Positions 24,802 to 32,357 of a stretch of DNA of 64,000 nt are shown piece by piece. Under the pieces are notes generated by a model. That model had not been told where the DNA came from, made no database searches, and worked only from the letters and a program-made list of their open reading frames with translations. Position 1 is the first letter of the stretch, and each line of letters begins with the position of its first letter. Source of the stretch: Streptomyces typhae (lineage in GTDB: Bacteria; Actinomycetota; Actinomycetes; Streptomycetales; Streptomycetaceae); the NCBI RefSeq assembly GCF_009755605.1, contig NZ_WPNZ01000021.1:62001-126000 (forward strand), read 5' to 3'. Position numbers and translations under genes: made by a program.

Positions 24802-26598
24802 TTGCGCGAGTTCAGCCTTCCGGCCCTGTACGAGGTCCCCGCGGACGGCAATCTGACCGACATCGTCCGCAGAAACGCCGCGCAGCACCCGGATGTGGCG
24901 GTCATCGGCCGCAAGGTGAACGGCAGTTGGCAGGACGTGACCGCGACGGCGTTCCTCACCGAGGTGCGCGCCGCCGCGAAGGGCCTGATCGCGGCGGGCG
25001 TGCGGCCCGGCGACCGGGTGGGCCTGATGTCCCGTACGCGCTACGAGTGGACGCTCTTCGACTTCGCGATCTGGAGCGCGGGCGCGGTCAGCGTGCCGGT
25101 GTACGAGACCAGCTCGGCCGAGCAGATCCAGTGGATCCTGGGCGACTCCGGCGCCGTGGCCTGCGTGGTGGAGACCGACGCGCACGCCGCCGCCGTGGAG
25201 TCGGTGCGCGTGGCCCTGCCGTCCCTGGCGCATGTGTGGCAGATCGACCGGGGCGGGGTCGAGGAGCTGAACCGGACGGGTGCGGACGTCACGGACGGGA
25301 CCGTCGACGAGCGCGGCGCCGTCGCGGGCGCCGACGACCCGGCGACGATCGTCTACACCTCGGGCACCACGGGCCGCCCCAAGGGCTGCGTCCTCACCCA
25401 CCGCAGCTTCTTCGCGGAGTGCGGCAACGTGGTGGAGCGCCTGAAACCCCTCTTCCGCACCGGCGAGTGCTCCGTACTCCTCTTCCTTCCCGTCGCGCAC
25501 GTCTTCGGCCGCCTGGTGGAGGTGGCCGCGCTGATGGCCCCCATCAAGCTCGGCCACGCGCCCGACATCAAGCACCTCACGGACGAGCTGGCAGCGTTCC
25601 GGCCCACGCTGATCCTCGGCGTGCCCCGTGTCTTCGAGAAGGTCTACAACGCGGCGCGCGCCAAGGCGCAGGCCGACGGCAAGGGCAAGATCTTCGACAA
25701 GGCGGCGGACACGGCGATCGCCTACAGCCGCGCCCTGGACACCCCGAGCGGCCCCTCGCTCGGTCTGAAGATCAAGCACGCGCTCTTCGACAGACTGGTC
25801 TTCAGCAAGCTCCGCGCGGTCCTCGGCGGGCGCGGCGAGTACGCCATCTCCGGCGGCGCCCCGCTCGGCGAGCGCCTCGGCCACTTCTTCCGCGGCATCG
25901 GCTTCACCGTCCTGGAGGGCTACGGCCTCACCGAGTCGTGCGCCGCCACCGCCTTCAACCCCTGGGACCGGCAGAAGATCGGCACCGTCGGCCAGCCGCT
26001 GCCCGGCTCGGTCGTCCGCATCGCCGACGACGGCGAGGTCCTGCTCCACGGCGAGCACCTGTTCTCGCACTACTGGAACAACGAGGGCGCCACCGAGGAG
26101 GCGCTCGCCGACGGCTGGTTCCACACCGGGGACATCGGCACCCTCGACGAGGACGGCTATCTGCGCATCACCGGCCGCAAGAAGGAGATCATCGTGACGG
26201 CGGGCGGCAAGAACGTCGCGCCCGCCGTGATCGAGGACCGCATCCGGGCGCACGCGCTCGTCGCCGAGTGCATGGTCGTCGGGGACGGGCGTCCTTTCGT
26301 GGCCGCGCTCGTCACCATCGACGAGGAGTTCCTCGGGCGGTGGGCCGCCGAACACGGCAAGCCCGCCGGGGTGAGTGCCGCCTCCCTGCGGCAGGACGCC
26401 GATCTGCTCGCCGCCGTGCAGCAGGCCGTCGACGACGGGAACGCGGCGGTCTCCAAGGCCGAGTCCGTCCGCAAGTTCCGGGTCCTGCCCTCCCAGTTCA
26501 CGGAGGAGTCCGGGCATCTGACGCCATCCCTGAAGCTGAAGCGGAACGTCGTCGCGAAGGATTACGCGGACGAGATCGAGGCGCTGTACCGGGGCTGA
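24802..26598 (+). CDS. long-chain fatty-acid-CoA ligase (AMP-forming)
   Basis: Activates long-chain fatty acids to acyl-CoA through acyl-AMP, peripheral to the membrane. 598 residues of the FadD15/ACSL type. Adenylation motifs: TIVYTSGTTGRPKGCVLTH (A3/P-loop), EGYGLTESCAATAFN (A5), DGWFHTGDIG (A7) and YLRITGRKKEIIVTAGGKNVAP (A8); Lys of the A10 end is in SLKLKRNVVAKDY. TTG 24802 is chosen because GGAG is 8 bases upstream and family members begin REFSLPALYEVP; the frame is open back to TTG 24739. The integrated element sits 38 bases past its stop, leaving it intact. Confidence 0.95.
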   Translation: MREFSLPALYEVPADGNLTDIVRRNAAQHPDVAVIGRKVNGSWQDVTATAFLTEVRAAAKGLIAAGVRPGDRVGLMSRTRYEWTLFDFAIWSAGAVSVPVYETSSAEQIQWILGDSGAVACVVETDAHAAAVESVRVALPSLAHVWQIDRGGVEELNRTGADVTDGTVDERGAVAGADDPATIVYTSGTTGRPKGCVLTHRSFFAECGNVVERLKPLFRTGECSVLLFLPVAHVFGRLVEVAALMAPIKLGHAPDIKHLTDELAAFRPTLILGVPRVFEKVYNAARAKAQADGKGKIFDKAADTAIAYSRALDTPSGPSLGLKIKHALFDRLVFSKLRAVLGGRGEYAISGGAPLGERLGHFFRGIGFTVLEGYGLTESCAATAFNPWDRQKIGTVGQPLPGSVVRIADDGEVLLHGEHLFSHYWNNEGATEEALADGWFHTGDIGTLDEDGYLRITGRKKEIIVTAGGKNVAPAVIEDRIRAHALVAECMVVGDGRPFVAALVTIDEEFLGRWAAEHGKPAGVSAASLRQDADLLAAVQQAVDDGNAAVSKAESVRKFRVLPSQFTEESGHLTPSLKLKRNVVAKDYADEIEALYRG

Positions 26599-26624
26599 GG
26601 CCCGGTGCCCTCGCGGGGGCGCCC

Positions 26625-26648
26625 CAGGCCCGCCCCTTCCCGATGCTC
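26625..26648. other. attL of the element
   Basis: Host half CCAGGCCCGCCCC, core CT (26636-26637), element half TCCCGATGCTC (26638-26648). An extra dyad CTCCAGA/TCTGGAG (26645-26666) follows and may be an arm or integrase promoter element. The site lies between the ligase stop and the integrase start. Confidence 0.75.
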
Positions 26649-26676
26649 CAGACTGACACTTCTGGAGTGATCACCC

Positions 26677-28448
26677 ATGGTGGCATCGGTACTGGTCAGA
26701 GACTCGGGGAACCTGCCGCTCTCCACGGAGAGCATGGAGAAAACCGGCTCACCTGTAAAGATCCCACCTACGGAGACCTTGCGCGGTGTCCGCTGCATCC
26801 GGCTGTCCGTCCGTACCGACGAGACCACCAGCCCGGAGCGGCAGCGCGAGGCGGACGACGCAGCGGCGGCGGCCCTCGGCATTGACTTCGGCAGGGGCGC
26901 AGCCCTGCGTGAAGCGGTTGACCTGGACGTGTCCGCATCCAAGGTCGGACCGTTCGACCGTCCCCAGCTCGGTGGATGGCTGAAGCGTCCCGCGGACTTT
27001 GACGCCCTGGTGTTCTGGCGTTTCGACCGCGCCATCCGTGACATGGGCGACATGCACGAGCTTGCGAAGTGGGCACGCAAGCACCGCAAGATGATCGCCT
27101 TTGCCGAGGGCATCGGCGGGGGCCGGCTCGTGTTCGACTTCCGCAACCCCATGGACCCCATGGGTGAGCTGATGATGCTCATGCTCGCCTTTGCCGCTCA
27201 GGTCGAGTCGCAGAGCATCAAGGATCGCGTCACCGGCGCTCAGGCCGCCATGCGCAAGATGCCGCTTCGGTGGCGTGGCGGTGGCAAGCCCGCGTACGGC
27301 TACCTGCCCGCCCCGATGCCTGCCGAGTTCGGCGGGGTGGGCTGGACGCTCGTCCCGGACCCTGTAGCGGTTGAGGTGGTCGAGCGCATCATTGCTCTGC
27401 TGCTCGACGGGAAGTCCACCGGCGCGATTGCCAAGATCCTCAACACGGACGGCGTGCTGTCCCCGTCCGCGCACTGGACGGCCTACCAGGCCCGGGTGAA
27501 GAACAAGACCGCCACCGCCGAGGGCGAGCCCGCCAAGCGCCCCGCGCAGTGGAACGGGCAGACCATCGCGCGCATGCTGACCAGCCCCGCGTTGATGGGC
27601 TGGAAGATGCACAAGGGCAACCCGGTCCGCGACGACCAGGGCGCCCCCGTGATGGCCACGACTGCCCCGATCCTCACCCGCGAGGAATTCGATCAGGTCG
27701 GGGCGCTGCTCGCTCCCAAGCGCACGGAGGAAAAGGCACCCGAGCGCAAAGGCTCCGGGGCGCTGCTGCTGCGTGTCGTTCACTGCGCCGGATGCGGCAG
27801 CCGCATGTACCTGAACAAGTCCTCGGGGAACTATCAGTGCTCGTCGTACAAGTACGGCAGCTACTGCGCGGCCCCCAGCTCGGTGCGGGGCACGTGGGTG
27901 GACGACTACGTGAGCGAAGAGTTCCTGCGGGCAGCGGGGGTGTGCAGCTCACGCGCGTCGTGGAGATCCCCGGGTACGACCCACAACCGGAGATCGATGC
28001 CACGTTGGCCGAGATGGAAGAACACGACCAGCAAAAGGGACGGCGCAAGTCCAAGTCCGGCATGGCTGTGTGGCAGAAGCGCGCCGATGCCCTGGACGCC
28101 AGACTGGCCGAGCTGGAGACGCGGGAGAAGACCGAGACCCGCCGCAGCGTGATCCCCACGGGACGCACCCACGCCGACGAGTGGCACCAGGGCGACACGC
28201 AAGCACGCCGCGCGATGCTCATTGACGCGGGCGCGCGGCTCACGGTGCGGCGGGGCACCAAGGGCGGATGGCGCACGCTCGACGTGCGGCGCGTGGACTT
28301 CACCATCACTGGGGAACTGGACCCGGCCATAGAGGAACTTGCGACCGTAGAAACAGACGTGGAAGCCGAAGCACGCAACGACGCTCCCCCCGCCCCTGGC
28401 AGCGCCATGCGGCTCGCCGAGCCCGCCCGGGAACTGGTCGCCGCATAG
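26677..28448 (+). pseudogene. large serine integrase, one frameshift
   Basis: Would integrate and, with a directionality factor, excise the element. Reading frame 1 (26677 to about 27935) has the resolvase catalytic domain, RCIRLSVRTDETTSPERQREADD with the nucleophilic Ser, FWRFDRAIRD, AFAAQVESQSIKDRV, the recombinase domain (GGKPAYGYLP...WNGQTIARMLTSPALMGWKMHKGN) and the zinc ribbon CAGCGSRMY...YQCSSYKYGSYC. At the five-G run 27936-27940 the sense moves to another frame, continuing VQLTRVVEIPGYDPQPEIDATL and the coiled-coil and tail to 28448. One extra G would restore a protein of about 590 residues, the usual size. Either a real mutation or a sequencing error. GGAG is 10 bases before ATG 26677. 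Confidence 0.85.
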
Positions 28449-28571
28449 CAGCCATACAAGCTCGATTCCGGCCCGGTGGGTGCTTGTCGCCTGCCGGGAC
28501 TGTGCTGCCCGGTACAGTCCCCGAGCGGCTAGGTACCCGGTTGTATGCGGTGCAGTACAACTAGCCGTGTG

Positions 28572-28603
28572 AGCCCCGGTTGGTCCCCGTGACTGCCGGG
28601 GCT
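28572..28603 (+). terminator. hairpin after the integrase
   Basis: Stem AGCCCCGG (28572-28579) with CCGGGGCT (28596-28603), followed by TT. It lies 120 bases past the integrase stop. Confidence 0.65.
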
Positions 28604-28762
28604 TTCCGCTGTCCGCCCACGGGCAGCCCCTCGGGCCGAGCGGCCCGACAGCGGGGCGAGGGGTGGTGGAGTGACGGTTTACACCACTTTTTAAGAACAC
28701 GTAGAAAAAATAAGAAAGAAGAGAGATCAGCCCCCGTTCGGCACAACAGCACCATGGGCCAC

Positions 28763-28995
28763 CTCGGGAAACCTCCGCTCTCTACCAATACCGGGAGAGG
28801 GAGCGGTATCACGTCGTCCGCGGGGCGCTCGGGAAACCTTCGCTCTCCACTAGTACCGAGAGCGAAAGCGGTCCGCCCCCCGGGGGGGGGCACGGGAACC
28901 CTCCGCTCTCCACAGACTTCCGAGAGCGGGATTACCGCGCACCCGCCCTACAGGGGGACACACGGCGGTCTGAGTGTCCGCTCTCGGTAGCAACG
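28763..28995. repeat. iteron-like array of dyad repeats next to an A-rich tract
   Basis: Three repeats of about 44 bases start at 28763, 28828 and 28891, each with GGGAAMCCTYCGCTCTC and a downstream partner GAGAGCG, forming a dyad CGCTCTC...GAGAGCG with a 9-13-base spacer; a fourth half copy is at 28979. CGCTCTC starts at 28776, 28841, 28904 and 28979, so spacings are 65, 63 and 75. Just upstream (28679-28730) lies a run unusually rich in A/T for this genome (AAGAACACGTAGAAAAAATA). The region 28449-29304 shows no believable gene. Origin, operator array or repeated RNA hairpins are all possible. Confidence 0.75.
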
Positions 28996-29059
28996 TTGCC
29001 CATGCACCACGCATCCCGCGTTACTCGGGGTGGTCCGCGGGGGTCGTGAGGCAGCGTGC

Positions 29060-29134
29060 GGGGGTCGTACCGCCCATCAGTAACCCACTCGTCCGCGAGT
29101 GCGCCGAACGGGGTTGGAAGCCCGTACGGCCCCC
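29060..29134 (+). ncRNA. candidate structured RNA (11-bp closing stem)
   Basis: GGGGGTCGTAC (29060-29070) pairs with GTACGGCCCCC (29124-29134) over 11 positions with one G-U, enclosing a hairpin CACTCG-TCCG-CGAGTG (29086-29101). The strand is chosen because the neighbouring HNH gene and tRNA-like fold read that way. Only the pairing is seen; high G+C makes chance stems common. Confidence 0.3.
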
Positions 29135-29174
29135 ACAGCGCCCCGGACCGGTCTTCGCCGGCTCGGGCGTTCTA

Positions 29175-29273
29175 TGCCTGCTGACCCAACGGCTGAGGTG
29201 CGCGGTACCGGCCCCGCGAGGGAGACCCGTACGCACTCCGCAGAGTTCCCCGGTTCGAGTCCGGGGGCGGGCA
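29175..29273 (+). ncRNA. class II tRNA-like sequence with abnormal anticodon loop
   Basis: Acceptor TGCCTGC pairs with GCGGGCA; T8 G9; D arm ACC-CAACGGCTGA-GGT with the GG of the D loop; anticodon stem CGCGG/CCGCG; long variable region of about 30 bases with GGAG/CTCC; T arm CCCGG-TTCGAGT-CCGGG. The order matches a Ser/Leu-type tRNA. However, the anticodon loop TACCGGCC has eight bases and no U33, one base lies between T stem and acceptor, and no CCA is encoded. Probably a degenerate tRNA or tRNA mimic of the element. Confidence 0.35.
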
Positions 29274-29304
29274 CGCAACGACGCTCACCACCAGGGGGAC
29301 GCAC

Positions 29305-29643
29305 ATGCGCTGTATCGACTGCACCGAGCCCGCGACGCATCGGGGCCGCTGCAAGACACACCACGGGGCGTATGAGGAGCGACCCTCGGTCCGTACGCGA
29401 CGAGCAAGGGGAAGACGCCGCGCCAACCGGCGGGACGCTGCGGCACGGCTCCGCCGGCGAGTGCAAGAACGGGGCTCGGCCTGGTGCGACTGGTGCTTGC
29501 GGGACTTCCCCGCGGACGGGGTGGACGTGGACCACGTGCGTCCGCTGTCCCTCGGGGGTGAGGACGTGGAGAGCAACGTTCAGGTGCTCTGCCACTCGTG
29601 CCACCAGCTCAAGACCGCGACGGAGTTCGGTACTACCGCCTAG
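29305..29643 (+). CDS. HNH endonuclease, copy 1
   Basis: 112-residue phage-type HNH protein. N-terminal zinc-like motif MRCIDCTEPATHRGRCKTHH, a very basic middle (RTRRARGRRRANRRDAAARLRRRV), and the HNH core CDWCLRDFPADGVDVDHVRPLSLGGEDVESNVQVLCHSCHQLKT, with Asp-His, Asn and CxxCH. Cuts DNA with one metal ion, by family; in phages such proteins can act with terminase or as homing enzymes. ATG 29305 follows AGGGGGACGCAC. Stand-alone on the plus strand; convergent with a small membrane-protein gene. Confidence 0.9.
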   Translation: MRCIDCTEPATHRGRCKTHHGAYEERPSVRTRRARGRRRANRRDAAARLRRRVQERGSAWCDWCLRDFPADGVDVDHVRPLSLGGEDVESNVQVLCHSCHQLKTATEFGTTA

Positions 29644-29680
29644 GGGCGGGGGCTTGAGTGGCCACCGCCCCGAACGCGCG

Positions 29681-29884
29681 TCATTCCCGGTTGTCGATTC
29701 CCTTCCGCTGCCGAGCTCGCTCCTGCTCTCGCTGCCGCTGCCACTCCTGCAACAGCTCTTTGCGGTGGGCAGAGGTTTGCGGCCATACGGCGCGGACAAA
29801 ACTGCGCACTCCGAACACGATGATTCCGAGTGCGGCGAGCGCCAGGATGGCCCACCAGGGGGCCGTGTCCGGCAGGGAAAACAT
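29681..29884 (-). CDS. small membrane protein with basic coiled-coil tail
   Basis: 67 residues. One membrane helix, WWAILALAALGIIVFGVRSFV, then a highly charged helix HRKELLQEWQRQREQERARQRKG. ATG 29884 has GGAAGG 9 bases upstream, which decides the start over 29923. No recognised family. It is the last of three minus-strand small genes of the element (30681, 30466, 29884 starts). One-helix proteins with basic tails often anchor or modify a membrane complex, but no function is claimed. Confidence 0.6.
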   Translation of the reverse strand: MFSLPDTAPWWAILALAALGIIVFGVRSFVRAVWPQTSAHRKELLQEWQRQREQERARQRKGIDNRE

Positions 29885-29923
29885 GATCTGAAGCCTTCCG
29901 ACCTTGCATGGTCGGCGGGTCAC

Positions 29924-30466
29924 TCAGGCAGCTAGTACGACGCTCCCCAGCGTGCTGCGGTGGTGCCCGCCCCGGTGTGTGTTCACGGGGGAGGCAAGGT
30001 TGGGCCCTCGGGGCGTGATCTCTGGTGTTCGTTCGAGTGGTACCGGCGTCCAGACGGTTACGTTAACCGTGATGGTGCGACCGAGGAGCCCCGAGAGTAG
30101 ACGCATCATCAGACGGACGAGAAACCCGAGAAGGCATGCGATCAACTCTGCAAGCGCACAGAGGAACTCACGGACAGCTTCGCGCCGTTCCTCGGTGGTT
30201 GTTGCGGTACGCAGGCCGTACGCGGCAGTGCGGAGGCGGGACCGGAAGTGACTCTCGGCAATGGCCCACGGAGTGACGACATCACGTGACCCGAGGATGT
30301 TGAAGCCACGTTCGACCAGGAATGCTTCGCTGAGGTCCAACATGCCGCCTGCGGGCGGATCACCTTCGGAGCAGCCATGGTCATGATCAAGAAGTAGATC
30401 AACCACCGCTTCCACAAGGGCCCGCGGCGTGTAGAACATGCTTGCTCCGGTCTCGTGCTCTCCCAT
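29924..30466 (-). CDS. unknown protein with one hydrophobic segment
   Basis: 180 residues from ATG 30466, preceded by GAAGGGAGAGGCG; the frame continues open upstream to 31303 without sense. N-terminal two thirds are soluble: MFYTPRALVEAVVDLLLDHDHGCSEGDPPAGGMLDLSEAFLVERGFNILGSRDV and then a helical stretch. A hydrophobic segment follows (FLCALAELIACLLGFLVRLMMRLLSGLLG), then a Pro/Arg-rich tail. Not recognised. Could be a two-part element-encoded membrane protein. Its position between two other small minus-strand genes suggests one transcript. Confidence 0.6.
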   Translation of the reverse strand: MGEHETGASMFYTPRALVEAVVDLLLDHDHGCSEGDPPAGGMLDLSEAFLVERGFNILGSRDVVTPWAIAESHFRSRLRTAAYGLRTATTTEERREAVREFLCALAELIACLLGFLVRLMMRLLSGLLGRTITVNVTVWTPVPLERTPEITPRGPNLASPVNTHRGGHHRSTLGSVVLAA

Positions 30467-30537
30467 CGCCTCTCCCTTCTGTAGCGTGACACAACTGTAC
30501 CTACCACCGCTGACAACCCGCGTGCGTTCGGCTCTGC

Positions 30538-30681
30538 TCACTGCCGCGCCCACCAGGCGGCACCGATGCTGCCCGCTGCGGTGATCAGCGAGACGAGCCA
30601 CACGGGCACGCACTGGATCGTCAAGTGAAGCCCGCCGCAGCGGAGTTCGAACGCGGGGGTCTGGTGCGCCTTGGTCGACAT
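30538..30681 (-). CDS. 47-residue single-helix protein
   Basis: ATG 30681 with GGAGGAAGCC directly upstream; 47 residues ending in VPVWLVSLITAAGSIGAAWWARQ, a membrane helix. The soluble part FELRCGGLHLTIQ looks like the small proteins often seen in Streptomyces mobile elements (impression from memory, not searched). Too short for reliable family assignment. Upstream member of the minus-strand set. Confidence 0.6.
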   Translation of the reverse strand: MSTKAHQTPAFELRCGGLHLTIQCVPVWLVSLITAAGSIGAAWWARQ

Positions 30682-30805
30682 GGCTTCCTCCATGGGCGGT
30701 CTCGCGGTTGGAGAGCCACAGTGCGGCCAATGCCCCCGGGAAAGCCAATCCGGCACCCGTGGGAGTCACACGAAAAGCGCCACTTCGTTTCGGAGGTGAT
30801 CCCCC

Positions 30806-31180
30806 ATGCCCCGTAAGCCCCGTACCCCCTGCACGATCCCCGGGTGCCCCGAGCTGACGAGCGGGGGACGCTGCCCGGCACACGAGCGCGAGGCACAGCA
30901 GCAGCGAGGCACTACCGGCGAGCGGGGCTATGGCACGCGGTGGCAGCGCATCCGGCGCCGCTACCTGTACGCGCATCCGTGGTGCGTGCTGTGCAGCCAT
31001 ACGGCGACGTTGGCTGATCACTTCCCGGAGTCGCGCCGCTCGCTCGTGGCTCGGGGTGTCAGTGATCCGGACGCGTTCTCTCGTCTGCGTCCGCTGTGCA
31101 CGTCGTGCCACAACCGCGAGACCGCGAAGCACCAACCGGGTGGTTGGGCTGCCGAGCGCGTCCGTCCTCGCCGCTTCTAA
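30806..31180 (+). CDS. HNH endonuclease, copy 2 (packaging-associated type)
   Basis: 124 residues. N-terminal zinc knuckle CTIPGCPELTSGGRCPAHE, then RGTTGERGYGTRWQRIRRRYLYAHPWCVLC, a block typical of phage HNH proteins beside terminase genes, and the core TLADHFPESRRSL...LRPLCTSCHNRETAKHQ with Asp-His and CxxCHN. GGAGGTG precedes ATG 30806 by 7 bases. In actinophages such HNH genes sit directly before the small terminase subunit and are needed for packaging in cos phages. Here the next ORF is only a stub of that type. Confidence 0.9.
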   Translation: MPRKPRTPCTIPGCPELTSGGRCPAHEREAQQQRGTTGERGYGTRWQRIRRRYLYAHPWCVLCSHTATLADHFPESRRSLVARGVSDPDAFSRLRPLCTSCHNRETAKHQPGGWAAERVRPRRF

Positions 31181-31258
31181 GTGGCGACCAGGGGGGTACT
31201 CCCTCGCCCCACCGAGATGGATCGGCAGGGAGGCAAAAAACTCGCATGGCTCATTTGA
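31181..31258 (+). pseudogene. stub resembling the N-terminus of a small terminase subunit
   Basis: GTG 31181, directly after the HNH stop, opens a 25-codon frame starting VATRGVLPRPTEMDRQGGKK and ending at TGA 31256. P27-family small terminases begin MATRG-P-KPTxLK-L-GNPGKR, and the HNH-then-terminase order is a phage standard. The frame then stops and no further terminase sequence is found before the capsid gene 87 bases on. Likely a deletion scar; short match, so uncertain. Confidence 0.45.
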
Positions 31259-31344
31259 GCGTTTCTGTGGGCCATGCGCACCGCCAGAAATCCTGGCGCT
31301 CACTTGATATGCCGAATTCCGGCTGCTTACTAAGGAGAACCCTT

Positions 31345-32280
31345 ATGGCATTGACTCTGTCCGAGTCCGCGAAGCTCTCTCAGGATGATCTGCGGCGTGG
31401 AGTGATCGAGACGTTCGTTCAAGAGTCTCCCATCCTGGATCGACTGCCGCTGATCGACGTGGCAGGGAACGCCTACCGCTACAGCGAAGAATCCTCCCTC
31501 CCCGGCGTTTCGTTCCGGGCAGTGAACGAGGCGTACCCGGAGAGTACCGGTGCCGTGAACCAGCGGATCGAGACGCTCGCCATCCTCGGCGGTGACGCGG
31601 ACGTGGACAAGTTCATTGTGCAGACCCGGGGAAACCTGAACGACCAGCGGGCCATTCAGACCATGATGAAGGTCAAGGCCGCCTCCATCCACTTTGCGGA
31701 CCAGTTCTTCAACGGCGACACCGCGGTGAACCCCAAGGGGTTCGACGGTTTGCGTAAGCGGCTGATCGGCTCTCAAGTCCTGGACGCAAAGGGTGTCGGT
31801 CCTGTGGCCAACGGCTATGACTTCTTTGATACGTTGGACACGCTGACCGCGCAGGTGCGCGGCATCAACGGTTCCAATGGGGCGCTGTACATGAACGCCG
31901 AGACCCGCGCCAAGATCGTGTCCGGGTTCCGCCGGCTCGGCGGCTGCGAACTCCTCCCCTCCGAGATCGCAGGGAAGCGCACCGTTGCCTGGAACGGCAT
32001 CCCGCTCCTGGACGCAGGACAGAAGCTGGACGGTACCGACGTGCTGCCCCTGGCAACCGGCACGGGCGGCAAGCAGACCGGCGACATCTACGCCGTACGC
32101 TTCGGCTCCTCCGAAGCCGATGCCGCTGTCTCCGGTCTGACCAACGGCGGCATCCAGGTCACCGACCTCGGCGAGTCCCACGATAAGCCCGTCTACCGGA
32201 CCCGCATCGATTTCTACTGCGGGCTCGCGCTGTTCGGCGGCAAGGCAGCAGCGCGTCTGACTGGCGTCCTGCACGGCTGA
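31345..32280 (+). CDS. HK97-type phage major capsid protein
   Basis: 311 residues, RBS AAGGAG 8 bases before ATG 31345. The pattern is that of siphophage capsid proteins of about 310 residues: LTLSESAKLSQDDLRRGVIETFVQESPILDRLP (N-arm), a central region with ETLAILGGDADVDKFIVQTRGNLND and KAASIHFADQFFNGDTAVNPKGFDGLRKR, NGALYMNAETRAKIVSGFRRLGG, WNGIPLLDAG, and the C-terminal TRIDFYCGLALFGGKAAARLTGV. No scaffold or protease domain is fused. It appears intact and is followed by a terminator. With no portal or terminase nearby, its product might form particles only with helper-phage parts, or assemble alone as encapsulins do (same fold). Confidence 0.88.
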   Translation: MALTLSESAKLSQDDLRRGVIETFVQESPILDRLPLIDVAGNAYRYSEESSLPGVSFRAVNEAYPESTGAVNQRIETLAILGGDADVDKFIVQTRGNLNDQRAIQTMMKVKAASIHFADQFFNGDTAVNPKGFDGLRKRLIGSQVLDAKGVGPVANGYDFFDTLDTLTAQVRGINGSNGALYMNAETRAKIVSGFRRLGGCELLPSEIAGKRTVAWNGIPLLDAGQKLDGTDVLPLATGTGGKQTGDIYAVRFGSSEADAAVSGLTNGGIQVTDLGESHDKPVYRTRIDFYCGLALFGGKAAARLTGVLHG

Positions 32281-32290
32281 CCCACTCAAG

Positions 32291-32337
32291 GCCCCCGTAT
32301 TCGTCACCCCTACCAGGATGATGAATGCGGGGGCTTT
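32291..32337. terminator. bidirectional terminator after the capsid gene
   Basis: GCCCCCGTATTCGTCA (32291-32306) pairs with TGATGAATGCGGGGGC (32319-32334) with two G-U pairs, then TTT. It separates the plus-strand capsid gene from the convergent regulator gene. Confidence 0.85.
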
Positions 32338-32357
32338 CGGCGTGACCTGGAGGCCAA

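Noticed and set aside
24676..26517. 613-codon minus-strand frame opposite the acyl-CoA ligase
   Set aside because: Antisense to a motif-complete ligase; composition only.
28580..28990. 136-codon plus-strand frame through the iteron array
   Set aside because: Its repeated GNLRSP-like peptides come from the DNA repeats; no ribosome site or coding character.
28763..28995. CRISPR array
   Set aside because: Only three diverged repeats with dyads, no uniform repeat or unique spacers of constant length, and no cas genes.
29175..29273. Functional tRNA usable as attB
   Set aside because: Integrase is of the serine type, att sites are elsewhere, and the anticodon loop is not canonical.
29099..29935. 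278-codon frame over the tRNA-like sequence and HNH gene
   Set aside because: It includes the T-arm region read as peptide and overlaps the HNH gene out of frame.
31181..31344. Complete small terminase gene before the capsid
   Set aside because: Only 25 codons match the expected N-terminus; all frames stop or lose sense before 31345.
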